Below the pieces are notes generated by a model. That model saw nothing but the letters and a program-made list of their open reading frames with translations, was not told the origin of the DNA and searched no databases. This document shows positions 23,997 to 31,434 of a stretch of 32,455 bases of DNA, in pieces (position 1 is the first letter of the stretch; every line of letters begins with the position of its first letter). The stretch is from DASPTH01 sp046727575 (GTDB lineage: Bacteria > Actinomycetota > Acidimicrobiia > IMCC26256 > DASPTH01): NCBI GenBank assembly GCA_046727575.1, contig JBKPCV010000041.1:1-32455 (forward strand), read 5' to 3'. The translations under genes were made by a program, and so were the position numbers.

Positions 23997-25598
23997 CTAG
24001 TCGTAGACGGCTTCGATCTCGGCTCGGCCGCGGGTGACCGCGACGAGGCACGCGACTCCAGTGTCGTCACCCCCCACCACGACCTGCCAGAGCACCCTGC
24101 GGCGGCGACGGTCCCACCAACGCAGGTCGTGCGGCCATGGACCTGCCCACGCGCGGAGCGGTCCGCCGCCGTTGGGCAACGTGGGGCACCGCAGCTCGAC
24201 CGGCGTCGCCGACGCCTCGCCGCGTCCGTCGACGGTCACCGCACGACCTTCGGCGTCGACCAACTCGGCGGGCAACGGCGGGTCGAACACCCGCGCCGGT
24301 GACCGTCCCGGAACCGCGCCCGGCCATGGAGCGTCGAGGAGCGGTTCGCCCACGTGCTCCTCGCCCCACGGCAACCAATGGACGCGCTCTGTTGGCGTGC
24401 GCCCGCCGACGGGTACCGCGGTGACCACTGATTCGGGCCCGAGCATCCCCTGGACGCGTACGAGTGCGCGCGCGGCGCGATCGGTCGCCGCGGGATCCCC
24501 GCCCCAGAAGCCGAGCTGACGCCCGGTCGCGGGCACGACACCGTCGGGAACGAGCCGCAGCAACGTGAGCCCACCCGTGGTGTCGTCGAGATCGCCGTCG
24601 TCGAGGCCCGCTCGACTCGCGGTCAGCCACGCGTCGAGCTGCCAGCGCACGCGCGTGACGAGCGTTGCCGGGGTGAGTGCGCCGTCGTGCCGCCAGCAGC
24701 GCGCCAGGCGTTCCCCGTGTTCGGTCTCGGCTTCCACGAGGACGCGGGTGCACGACAACCCGAGCGCGTCGAGTCGCTCGAGCAGCCGGTCGGCCAACGC
24801 CTTGGCCGCGAAGGCGGCCTCGTCGACGCGCGTCGCGGGTGGATCGAACTCGAACGTCTCGACCAGCTCGGGGGGCAGCGCGGCGGGAACCGTCTCACCC
24901 GTGGACTCGCCGCGCGCGAGACGGTGCGCGGCGACACCCGGTGAACCGAACCGGCCCAACACCGATCGCTCGGGCAGCTCCGCGAACGCGCCCAGCGTGC
25001 GCAATCCCAGACGCGCGAGCAGGTCGACGAGCTCGGGCCCACCTGCGACATGTGCAGCGAGCACCCCGACCGACCAGGGGGCGAGGAATGCGGCCGACTC
25101 GCCACGCGGGACCACCAACACGTCCGCGGTACGGGCTGCGAGCCCGGCGGCGAGCATCCCGTCGGCGATCCCGATGCGCGCATCCGCGACGCCTGCCTCG
25201 CACACCACCGAGAGCACTCGGTGCGCGAGCGCGTCGTCACCGCCGAAGTAACGAGCAGGGCCGTGCGTCGCGAACGACAGGCGTCCTGGACGCTCGAGGA
25301 CCAGCTGGGGAACGAGTTGCTCGACGGCGCGCACCACCGTCTCGAACGCGCGCGCGTCGGCGGCGTCGTCGGCATCGACGATGCTCAGCCCGGCACAGCG
25401 CGCTTCGGCCTCGCGCTGGCGAAGACCCCGCGCCACGCCCTCGTGACGCGCTTCGGCGGACGCCGCCAGTACGACACGACCGCGATCGCCACGAACGACG
25501 ACGGCCACGGGCAACTCGCACAGTTCCGGCACCCGGCGCCGAGCAGCGACGACGGGCCAGTCGGGGCACCACAGGCAGCAGACGCGTTCAGACCGCAC
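23997..25598 (-). CDS. imuB: ImuB, catalytically inactive Y-family polymerase-like mutasome hub
   Basis: A 533-residue Y-family polymerase relative. The N-terminus VCCLWCPDWPVVAARRR has the ImuB 'LW-PDWPVxAA' signature where true Y polymerases have the metal-binding DxDxFFA; the other acidic pair is also absent, so it should not synthesise DNA. RYFGGDDALA and the GIADGMLAA helix follow, then the HhH-like LLARLGLRTLGAFAELP (193-209). A beta-clamp-binding motif, QLGFWG, lies at 361-366, close to where Mycobacterium tuberculosis ImuB has QLPLWG. The C-terminal 150 residues should bind ImuA' and DnaE2. The GTG at 25598-25596 overlaps the imuA' stop by 11 bp. It links DnaE2 to the sliding clamp. 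Confidence 0.93.
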   Translation of the reverse strand: MRSERVCCLWCPDWPVVAARRRVPELCELPVAVVVRGDRGRVVLAASAEARHEGVARGLRQREAEARCAGLSIVDADDAADARAFETVVRAVEQLVPQLVLERPGRLSFATHGPARYFGGDDALAHRVLSVVCEAGVADARIGIADGMLAAGLAARTADVLVVPRGESAAFLAPWSVGVLAAHVAGGPELVDLLARLGLRTLGAFAELPERSVLGRFGSPGVAAHRLARGESTGETVPAALPPELVETFEFDPPATRVDEAAFAAKALADRLLERLDALGLSCTRVLVEAETEHGERLARCWRHDGALTPATLVTRVRWQLDAWLTASRAGLDDGDLDDTTGGLTLLRLVPDGVVPATGRQLGFWGGDPAATDRAARALVRVQGMLGPESVVTAVPVGGRTPTERVHWLPWGEEHVGEPLLDAPWPGAVPGRSPARVFDPPLPAELVDAEGRAVTVDGRGEASATPVELRCPTLPNGGGPLRAWAGPWPHDLRWWDRRRRRVLWQVVVGGDDTGVACLVAVTRGRAEIEAVYD

Positions 25599-26277
25599 GC
25601 GCGAGCTCACCGAGCCGCGGACGTGCCGCTTCGCCGCGCCCCTCGACGCGCACGTGCAGGGTGCGACCGGTGAGATAGCCGGCGTCGGCGAGATCGGCCC
25701 ACTCACTGCGCTCCGCGGAGAGCGTGAGCGCGGCACCTGCTTGCCACCGTCCTGGAGGCGCGTAGACCACGAGGATCGCGTCGCGTTCGCGGGCACGCGC
25801 CACGAGGCGGCGTGCGTCACCCATCCCGACTCCACGCGGCACCTCCGCGAGCACGAGGCTCACGCCGTCGAGCAGCACTGCCACCACGGCGGCCCAGCGG
25901 GAGGGGGGCACCCGCCGGACCACCGCGAACCGATCCAGCGCAACCCCGGAGTCGCGAGCCGCGAGCGCGCCGAACGTGCCATCGAGATCGATCGCGGCCG
26001 CCCACTCCCCCACTGCGGTGGCGGCGGCGACGAGCTCGAACGCAACCATGGTGGATCCCCACCCGCACACGCGTGCTCGACCGGGATCTCCGGCTCCCGC
26101 TTCGACACAGAGCACGGAACCGCGGGTCAGCGCTCCGCCCGGGACCATCTCCCTGAGGTCGCCGGTGAGCTCGAGCGTCCGATCACGAGCGAGGACGACC
26201 GGCCGGGTGTGCCTTCCCAGATTGTCAAGGTGCTCGCGCGCTGCGGCGTCACGTCGGGGAAGTACGGCCAGGACCAT
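25588..26277 (-). CDS. ImuA' (RecA-like mutasome accessory protein)
   Basis: A 229-residue RecA/SulA-like protein of the ImuA' type. The segment LREMVPGGALTRGSVLCVEAGAG (about 42-64) corresponds to the Walker A region, but the GxxGxGKT is not preserved, as is common in this family. FELVAAATAVGEWAAAID, then GVALDRFAVVRRV, and ILVVYAPPG follow. ImuA' regulates the mutasome in concert with ImuB. The gene overlaps imuB by 11 bp and has its own LexA-box promoter just upstream. ATG 26277 lies nine bases after the -10. Confidence 0.87.
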   Translation of the reverse strand: MVLAVLPRRDAAAREHLDNLGRHTRPVVLARDRTLELTGDLREMVPGGALTRGSVLCVEAGAGDPGRARVCGWGSTMVAFELVAAATAVGEWAAAIDLDGTFGALAARDSGVALDRFAVVRRVPPSRWAAVVAVLLDGVSLVLAEVPRGVGMGDARRLVARARERDAILVVYAPPGRWQAGAALTLSAERSEWADLADAGYLTGRTLHVRVEGRGEAARPRLGELARAV

Positions 26278-26286
26278 GGAGCGACG

Positions 26287-26315
26287 ACTCTACCGAACAT
26301 GTGTTCGGTCGTCAA
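26287..26315 (-). promoter_or_regulatory. SOS (LexA) box within imuA'-imuB promoter
   Basis: CGAACACATGTTCG (minus strand; 26294-26307) is a perfect LexA-type palindrome. It lies in the 17-bp spacer between TTGACG (-35, 26310-26315) and TAGAGT (-10, 26287-26292). The ATG of imuA' is nine bases beyond the -10, leaving only two or three leader bases. The layout mirrors that of the dnaE2 promoter. Confidence 0.92.
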
Positions 26316-26327
26316 GAAGGTCGTGCG

Positions 26328-26693
26328 CTACGCCGCCGGTTCGGGCGTCGGCAGCGGCTCGACGCCGATCGCGCGCAGCGCGTCGGGGGCCCAGCCCGCG
26401 TCGTCGCCGTAGTAGCCGAAGAGGTGCTCGATCGTCTCGACGACCTTCGGTTCGAGCTCCTCCCACCGTTCGGGTGGCGCGGTGACCGTCACCGAGCTCG
26501 AGTACACGGTGACCGACTCGGCACCGAGGTCGAACAGGCGACGCGCGAGCACGTCGGGCGGCCGCCCTTCCTTGACGTCGTCGACCGAGCGGTACCGCTC
26601 GATCGCCATCCCGGTGACCGAGCGGTTGAGGTTGAAGATGCGAACCGACGGCGACGCGCCCCGCTGCACCGACACCGTGATGAACTGACCCAT
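26328..26693 (-). CDS. NifU N-terminal-like (Nfu scaffold) domain protein
   Basis: A 121-residue protein resembling the Nfu/NifU N-terminal scaffold domain: FITVSVQRGASPSVRIFNLN, then SVTGMAIERYRSVDDVKEGRPP, DVLARRLFDLGAESVTVYSS, SVTVTAPPERWEELEPKV. The ending ETIEHLFGYYGDDAGWAP is conserved-looking. No CxxC cluster-binding domain follows, so it is a free-standing N domain and cannot hold an Fe-S cluster by itself. It ends just before the imuA' promoter and is 18 bp downstream of the DinB-like gene, probably in one transcript with it and RNase HII. Role unknown. Confidence 0.75.
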   Translation of the reverse strand: MGQFITVSVQRGASPSVRIFNLNRSVTGMAIERYRSVDDVKEGRPPDVLARRLFDLGAESVTVYSSSVTVTAPPERWEELEPKVVETIEHLFGYYGDDAGWAPDALRAIGVEPLPTPEPAA

Positions 26694-26711
26694 CGGCAGC
26701 AGATTATGGGT

Positions 26712-27281
26712 TCACGCTTCGCGGCCGAGTGCCGCGAGCAGCCTCGTCTGTGGGTCGGCATCGGCCGCGATGTCGACCGGGGTGCCGAAGGCGCCGCTGC
26801 CCTGGAGCATCGGGAGCTCCGGCTCGATCACCGCCCAACACGCGTCCACGAGCGCAGGATCGAGCGTCGTGGCCTGTCCCGTCGACTTGGCGACGTCCCA
26901 TCCGTGGACGAGCACGTCGAGGAAACGATGGCCGCAGTAGACCGACCCCGGCACGGGGCCGTACGACACCGCGCACGGTACTTCCATGGCTCCCGGCGCG
27001 CGGAAGACGGCTGCCGCCCGCAACGCCGAGTCGTGGTACGCGCCGAGCGGATTGGCGCCGAGGACGTCGCCGTCGAGCCGGTCGCCGACATCCTCGATCG
27101 TCTTGCCCGACGCGAGCTCCTCCGCCCAGTAGTTGCCGGACACGATGTGGTTCACGAGCTCGCGTACGGTCCACGCGTCATCGATCGACACGTCATCCCA
27201 CTGGTGTTCCCCGATACCGGCGACGAGTCGCTCCGTCTCGTCGAGCGCTCGGGCGTGTACCTCGGGACGATCGACGTCCAT
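26712..27281 (-). CDS. DinB-like protein, TIGR03086/mycothiol maleylpyruvate isomerase N-domain family
   Basis: A 189-residue four-helix-bundle protein. The pattern 'W...V...LV.H......W' is visible in WDDVSIDDAWTVRELVNHIV, and HRFLDVLVHGWDVAKSTGQA near 118-137 gives the second metal-ligand region. Relatives are actinobacterial metal-binding or mycothiol-dependent proteins; the actual reaction is unknown. ATG 27281 is chosen because AGGAGG (27285-27290, minus strand) lies three bases upstream. It follows rnhB by 20 bp and precedes the NifU-N-like gene by 18 bp, so the three are likely one operon. Confidence 0.85.
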   Translation of the reverse strand: MDVDRPEVHARALDETERLVAGIGEHQWDDVSIDDAWTVRELVNHIVSGNYWAEELASGKTIEDVGDRLDGDVLGANPLGAYHDSALRAAAVFRAPGAMEVPCAVSYGPVPGSVYCGHRFLDVLVHGWDVAKSTGQATTLDPALVDACWAVIEPELPMLQGSGAFGTPVDIAADADPQTRLLAALGREA

Positions 27282-27301
27282 GCTCCTCCTTGCCGACTCG
27301 C

Positions 27302-27979
27302 TCAGACGAACAGCCTGCCAGGCGGAGGTGGGAGCCCGCGCCAGCACAGCCCTTCCATGAAGATCCACGATCTCCGGTGGATCGCGCTCGGGCCGTAACC
27401 GGCGAGAGCAGCCTTGTGCACGGGCGCTGGATATCCGACATTCGATTCGAAGTCGTAGGGCGGATAGTGCTCGGCCTCCTCGCGCATCAACGCGTCGCGC
27501 GTGACCTTTGCGACGCAGGACGCGGCCGCGACTGCGAGGCACGTCGCGTCGGCTCGGACGAGCGTGGTGACGCGTGGGCCGAGCGCGAGGTAGTCGTAGT
27601 TGCCGTCGAGCACGATGCGATCGGGCACGTAGCCCTGGGCTTCGAGCTGCGCGAGCGCGCGGTAGCCGGCGGCGCGCAGCGCGGCCGTCATGCCGAGCTC
27701 GTCGCACTCCTCGTATGACGCGTGACCAACCCCGATGGCGACGGCCCACCCGCGCACCGCGGCGGCCGCCATCTCACGTTCGGGCGGCGTGAGCTGCTTC
27801 GAGTCGCGGATGCCGCGCAGGTGCTCACGCTGGGGCACGACCGCCCCGACTGTGACGGGCCCTGCCCACGCGCCTCGGCCGACCTCGTCGATCCCGCACA
27901 CCACCTGGTCGCCGGCCGCCCAGAGGCGCCGCTCCAGCCGCAGCGTCGGGAAGACAGGGCGGACGTCGAGCGGCGGCAC
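27302..27979 (-). CDS. rnhB: Ribonuclease HII
   Basis: A 225-residue RNase HII, which removes ribonucleotides and RNA primers from RNA-DNA hybrids. GIDEVGRGAWAGPV at 29-42 includes the catalytic Asp31-Glu32 pair. The third acid is in IVLDGNYDYL, and the fourth lies in VAAASCVAKVTRDALM (normally VAAASIVAKVxRD), which also fits. The last conserved segment is YPPYDFESNVGYPAPVH, close to the usual 'Y..Y.f..h.GY.t..H'. The start is GTG 27979-27977, divergent from the VOC gene at 28035 across 55 bp. Confidence 0.95.
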   Translation of the reverse strand: MPPLDVRPVFPTLRLERRLWAAGDQVVCGIDEVGRGAWAGPVTVGAVVPQREHLRGIRDSKQLTPPEREMAAAAVRGWAVAIGVGHASYEECDELGMTAALRAAGYRALAQLEAQGYVPDRIVLDGNYDYLALGPRVTTLVRADATCLAVAAASCVAKVTRDALMREEAEHYPPYDFESNVGYPAPVHKAALAGYGPSAIHRRSWIFMEGLCWRGLPPPPGRLFV

Positions 27980-28034
27980 GGTCCGGACGCTACCAATCGG
28001 CCACGGCCTGGCGGCGGAGGCATATCGTCACGCG

Positions 28035-28424
28035 ATGCCGGCACCCTTTCACGTTCGCGGGCTCCACCAGGTCGGTCAACGAGCGACCGATCTCGATCGC
28101 GCGATCAGCTTCTACCAGGACGTGCTCGCCCTGACGTTCATCGCCAAGTTCGACCCGCCCGGCCTCGCCTTCTTCGAGCTCGGCAACACGCGCCTGCTGC
28201 TCGAGAACGGCACCCACTCGTCGCTCCTCTACTTGGCAGTCGACGACATCGACACTGCGTACACGACATTGCTCGCCCGGGGCGTCCAGTTCGACGGCAC
28301 ACCACACCTCGTCCACCACGACGAATCTGGCCAATTCGGTGAGCCCGGCGACGAAGAGTGGATGGCCTTCTTCCATGATCCCGACGGCAACACCCTCGCG
28401 CTCGTCGAACGGCGATCGGCCTGA
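28035..28424 (+). CDS. Glyoxalase/VOC-superfamily protein
   Basis: A 129-residue protein of the vicinal-oxygen-chelate superfamily. Two beta-alpha-beta-beta-beta units can be seen: GLHQVGQRATDLDRAISFYQ, then DVLALTFIAKF and GNTRLLLENG; and LYLAVDDIDTAYTTLLARGV, then EWMAFFHDPDGNTLALVE. The H (GLHQV) and E (ALVE) are the usual outer metal ligands. Members include glyoxalase I, dioxygenases and epimerases; the substrate is not readable. ATG 28035 is upstream of the first strand. It converges on the RpiB-family gene with a 3-bp gap. Confidence 0.88.
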   Translation: MPAPFHVRGLHQVGQRATDLDRAISFYQDVLALTFIAKFDPPGLAFFELGNTRLLLENGTHSSLLYLAVDDIDTAYTTLLARGVQFDGTPHLVHHDESGQFGEPGDEEWMAFFHDPDGNTLALVERRSA

Positions 28425-28427
28425 TCG

Positions 28428-28850
28428 TCAACCTTCGAGGCGGGCGATGTTCGCCTGCTCACCGGGATCGGGTTCGGTGGCAAACCACGCGTCGAGCATC
28501 TCGCGCGCCACGTCGGGAGCGGTGAGGCGCAGTCCCATCACGAGGACGTTCGCGTCGTTCCACTTGCGCGCGCCGGCCGCCGTCGCGCGGTCCGTGCACA
28601 ACGCCGCGCGCACGCCTCGTACCTTGTTCGCAGCGATCGACGCGCCGGTCCCCGTCCAGCAGAACAGCACGCCGGTGTCCGCCGCGCCCGACGCGACCAG
28701 CTCGCCGACCTCGTGGCCGACCTGAGCCCATTCCTTGTCCTCGTCGGCGGGTGGGCCTACCGCCACGACGTCGTGACCGCGCGCTTCCAGGTCGGCGCGG
28801 ACCGCCTCGGTGAGCGGGGTGCGCTCGTCGGAGCCGAACGCGATCCTCAT
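28428..28850 (-). CDS. RpiB/LacA/LacB-family sugar-phosphate isomerase
   Basis: A 140-residue protein of the RpiB/LacAB family. MRIAFGSDERTPLTEAVRAD is its start, and FCWTGTGASIAANKVRGVRA (about 64-83) holds the catalytic Cys (65-66) and the phosphate-binding turn. RPIB has an Asp-His pair after the first strand (SDH); here it is SDE, placing the protein in an actinobacterial subgroup whose substrate may not be ribose 5-phosphate. ATG 28850 is one base beyond the stop of the small membrane-protein gene, so both are coupled. It converges with the VOC gene. Confidence 0.83.
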   Translation of the reverse strand: MRIAFGSDERTPLTEAVRADLEARGHDVVAVGPPADEDKEWAQVGHEVGELVASGAADTGVLFCWTGTGASIAANKVRGVRAALCTDRATAAGARKWNDANVLVMGLRLTAPDVAREMLDAWFATEPDPGEQANIARLEG

Positions 28851-28851
28851 G

Positions 28852-29229
28852 TCAGACAATCCGGAAGCCGAGGAAGCTGAGCACCTCGGTGAGTGCACGC
28901 CGTCGTCGCTCGACGAAGCCGTCGGTGAGCGGGTATCCGAAGCGGCGGTTCTCCCCACGGTAAGCAACCGGAGAGCCGAGGCCTGCGCGTACGACGACCT
29001 CCGACTTTGGCAGGAATCGCCGCCTGCCGAACGTGAACCACAAGCCGATGCCCTCTTCGACGACCACGAAGCGCCACGGCAACAGCCACGCGAACAGCAG
29101 CCCGCACAGGATGAACAGCACCGCGTACCCGGCGTACCGCGAGTCCGTCACGAACTGTACGACGCCGAACACGACCATGAACCAGGGCCACCAGTGCACG
29201 AATCGGCTCTGGCCCACATAACGCGCCAT
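28852..29229 (-). CDS. Small membrane protein with PH-like tail, unknown function
   Basis: A 125-residue protein with two membrane helices: WWPWFMVVFGVVQFVT (about 14-30) and YAVLFILCGLLFAWLLP (about 38-54). A soluble C-terminal part follows that reads as a beta-rich domain (RFVVVEEGIGLWFTFGRRRF, then VVVRAGLGSPVAYRG), similar to bacterial PH-like domains after membrane hairpins. ATG 29229 begins MARYVGQSRF. The last residues precede a TGA one base before the rpiB-like ATG. I do not recognise a specific family. The gene lies downstream of the amt terminator hairpin and likely has its own promoter there. Confidence 0.7.
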   Translation of the reverse strand: MARYVGQSRFVHWWPWFMVVFGVVQFVTDSRYAGYAVLFILCGLLFAWLLPWRFVVVEEGIGLWFTFGRRRFLPKSEVVVRAGLGSPVAYRGENRRFGYPLTDGFVERRRRALTEVLSFLGFRIV

Positions 29230-29268
29230 GCGCCTACAGCTTGGCACGCCCGCAACTACACGCGCGAC

Positions 29269-29300
29269 GACGGCCGGTGGGCAGACGCCCACCGGCCGTC
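29269..29300. terminator. Perfect 14-bp hairpin after the ammonium transporter gene
   Basis: GACGGCCGGTGGGC (29269-29282) pairs with GCCCACCGGCCGTC (29287-29300) around AGAC, a 14-bp perfect stem with a 4-nt loop. It is 27 bp past the amt stop. No T-run follows on the minus strand, so it would be a U-less (actinobacterial type) terminator or an RNA-stability element. Confidence 0.8.
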
Positions 29301-29327
29301 ACTGCGGTTGGTGTCGCCGTCTCGGCT

Positions 29328-30956
29328 CTAACGCCCGATCGTGGGATCCGGGGACGGCCCACCCGACAGCACGACCTCCTGCTCCGGGCCGACGACGTCG
29401 AGCTCGTTGAGCACCAGGTTGTCATATGCGAGCACGCCCATCTCCGGGACGTCGAGGCCGGCTTCCTCGACCTCGGCGGTCGGCCGGATCCCGCCCTTCA
29501 TGACCGCGTTCTGGATCTTGAAGAAGAGGTAGACGATGCCGCCCATCACGAAGATGATCACGAGCCCGCCCACGGCCTGCGCCGCGAGCTGTTTGAAGCC
29601 GAGGCTGGTGTCGTACAGGAATCCGGTCACGCCGTGACCTGTCGTCGCCCCCGTATCGGTGAGGTTCCATCCGAGGCCATAGCGACCGTCGGCGAAGACC
29701 CCGACGCTGAGGACACCCCAGATCCCGCACGTGCCGTGCACCGAGATCGCGCCGACCGGGTCGTCGACCCCCCTCCGCTCGAAGAAGAAGATCGACTCGA
29801 TCACGAGTACCGCCGCGATGCTGCCGATGACGGCCGCCGCCCACGGTTGCACGAACGCACACGGGGCCGTGATCGCCACGAGGCCGGCGAGCATGCCGTT
29901 GGCCATCATGCCCGGGTCTGGTTTCCCCATTCGCCACATCGCGTAGAACATCGCGATCGTCGCTCCGAAGGCGGCCGCGATCGCGGTGTTGGTCGCCACG
30001 ATCGTGAACCGCAGGTCGGTGGCCGCGAGGGTGGAGCCGGCGTTGAAGCCGAACCAGCCCACCAGGAGGACGAACGTGCCGAGCATCGCCATCGGAATGC
30101 TGTGCGCGGCGAGCGTGCGCGGCTTGCCGTCGGGCCCGTACTTCCCGATGCGGGCCCCCAACACGACGGCACCGGCGAGTCCGGCGATGCCTCCCATCGC
30201 GTGCACGACCCCGGAGCCGGCGAAGTCGACGTAGCCGAAGCCCAGATCCCAGTTGTTGCCGAGCTGGCTCAGCCAACCGCCGCCCCACGTCCAGCCGCCG
30301 AAGATCGGGTAGTAGAGCGCGCCGACGAACAGGCCCCAGCCGACGAACGCCTTCCACTTCCAGCGTTCGGCCATCGCGCCGGTCGGGATGGTTGCGGTGG
30401 TGTCCATGAACGCCACCATGTAAAGGAAGAAGGCCGCGACCGGCACGCTGTAGGCAAGACCCGACAAGCCGAAGCCGGTGCGACCCCAGAGGAACGTCCA
30501 GTTGCCCCACCCAATGAGGCGGTCGCCACTCAGTACCGCGTCGTAGCCGAAGCTGCCGTTCGTGGGCGCGAAGCTGTACCCACTGAACATGATTGCGTAC
30601 CCAACGATGAAGAAGCCCACGAACCCCAGCCCGAAGATCGCGAAGTTCGTGCTGAAGACGTGGGCAGCATGTTTGGCGCGGCAGAAGCCGGTCTCGACCA
30701 ACGCGAAGCCGGCCTGCATGAAGATCACGAGCACGGCGGCCACGATGATCCACAGGTTGTTGAGCCCGAGCACGACGGTGCCCGACTTCTTGATTGTCTC
30801 GCCGATCTGCACGGACGGATCAGCGGCAAACGCGACGACCGCCGGCAGCAGCACGACCGCGACCGCAACTGCGGCGGTGATCGCGATTCGGCGTCCGATC
30901 CTTCGCCGCTTCACGCCCGCTTCCGCCCGCACCGCGGGCGCCAACTCGAGTTCCAC
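29328..30956 (-). CDS. amt: Ammonium transporter, Amt family
   Basis: A 542-residue Amt/MEP/Rh ammonium channel. An N-terminal signal-like segment (about 22-45, ITAAVAVAVVLLPAVVAFAA) precedes the first helix, as in other Amt proteins. TGFCRAKHAAHVFSTNF, GFGYVDFAGSGVVHAMGG (the conserved Asp and the first pore His) and ISVHGTCGIWGVLSVGVF (the second pore His) are present, along with FNAGSTLAA. Eleven helices are expected. The C-terminus is long and ends VLSGGPSPDPTIGR, without a visible PII partner gene (glnK/glnB) downstream. GTG 30956-30954 is supported by GGGAGG a few bases upstream. Amt brings in NH4+ when nitrogen is scarce; control is probably nitrogen-dependent, but I found no clear GlnR site. 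Confidence 0.94.
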   Translation of the reverse strand: MELELAPAVRAEAGVKRRRIGRRIAITAAVAVAVVLLPAVVAFAADPSVQIGETIKKSGTVVLGLNNLWIIVAAVLVIFMQAGFALVETGFCRAKHAAHVFSTNFAIFGLGFVGFFIVGYAIMFSGYSFAPTNGSFGYDAVLSGDRLIGWGNWTFLWGRTGFGLSGLAYSVPVAAFFLYMVAFMDTTATIPTGAMAERWKWKAFVGWGLFVGALYYPIFGGWTWGGGWLSQLGNNWDLGFGYVDFAGSGVVHAMGGIAGLAGAVVLGARIGKYGPDGKPRTLAAHSIPMAMLGTFVLLVGWFGFNAGSTLAATDLRFTIVATNTAIAAAFGATIAMFYAMWRMGKPDPGMMANGMLAGLVAITAPCAFVQPWAAAVIGSIAAVLVIESIFFFERRGVDDPVGAISVHGTCGIWGVLSVGVFADGRYGLGWNLTDTGATTGHGVTGFLYDTSLGFKQLAAQAVGGLVIIFVMGGIVYLFFKIQNAVMKGGIRPTAEVEEAGLDVPEMGVLAYDNLVLNELDVVGPEQEVVLSGGPSPDPTIGR

Positions 30957-31270
30957 TCGATCCTCCCTGTTCAGTGTCGAGATGGCCGGACGAAGGCGCC
31001 GTTGCCCGCGCGGCGGCCGATGGCTGACGGGGACGTTAAGGACGTGTGGTTTCGCGCTCGGTGCCACGTTGTGAACGAACTGCAACGTGAACCTGACGGC
31101 TCGCTGACAGTCCATCGGGAGCGTCACCGTTAGCCTGACGCCCCACGCGCGCCGTCGGCATCGTCCCGCACACTCATTGGGATCGTGAGCGTTCTGGTAG
31201 TGGCGCTGACCTGCGACGTCGCGGGAATCGTGGCCGCGATCTGCATAAGCGCTTCTCGACAGCTCCCGCC

Positions 31271-31335
31271 AGTCCGCGACGATTTCCAAAGTCTCGCGGA
31301 CTCTTCGCGGACTGAGCGCGGACTGGACGCGGACG
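31271..31335 (+). repeat. Four 11-bp direct repeats with an inverted half-site
   Basis: GCGGACT starts at 31296, 31307 and 31318, and GCGGACG at 31329: four units exactly 11 bp apart, with variable 4-bp linkers (CTTC, GAGC, GGAC). AGTCCGC at 31271-31277 is one copy in inverted orientation. An 11-bp period places each unit on the same DNA face, as in binding sites of OmpR/PhoB-type response regulators. The motif itself does not match the known PHO box (GTTCACC). It is 99-140 bp upstream of the gene at 31435 and about 340-380 bp from amt. Confidence 0.8.
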
Positions 31336-31410
31336 CGTGAACGCGCGCACACTCGTTGTCGGCAATGAAGTTGCCCCCCGCGCCGCGCCCAACGGCCGGG
31401 GGGCCGGCCA

Positions 31411-31429
31411 CAACCTACGTAGAAGGTTG
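31411..31429 (+). promoter_or_regulatory. Inverted repeat overlapping the ribosome site of the 31435 gene
   Basis: CAACCT (31411-31416) and AGGTTG (31424-31429) form a perfect 6-bp inverted repeat around ACGTAGA, ending five bases before ATG 31435. GAAGG (31422-31426), the likely ribosome site, lies partly in the 3' arm, so the RNA hairpin could hide it; alternatively it is a small operator. Confidence 0.4.
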
Positions 31430-31434
31430 CGACG

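Larger units (their letters stand above)
30957..31434. other. 478-bp gene-free region between amt and the next gene
   Basis: This stretch has no convincing coding frame. It should contain the amt promoter (minus strand) and the promoter of the gene at 31435 (plus strand). It holds two copies of GTGAAC spaced 16 bp apart near 31068-31090, four 11-bp direct repeats at 31296-31335 with an inverted half-site at 31271-31277, and an inverted repeat at 31411-31429. I could not identify a -10/-35 pair with confidence. Confidence 0.6.

Noticed and set aside
31040..31100. Possible GlnR or PHO-box sites upstream of amt (GTGAAC repeats, one GAAAC half-site)
   Set aside because: Spacing and flanking bases do not match either consensus; only half-sites are visible.
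29241..31133. A 630-codon plus-strand open frame
   Set aside because: It lies opposite the amt gene, which has unmistakable family motifs; composition is that of a reverse-strand shadow.
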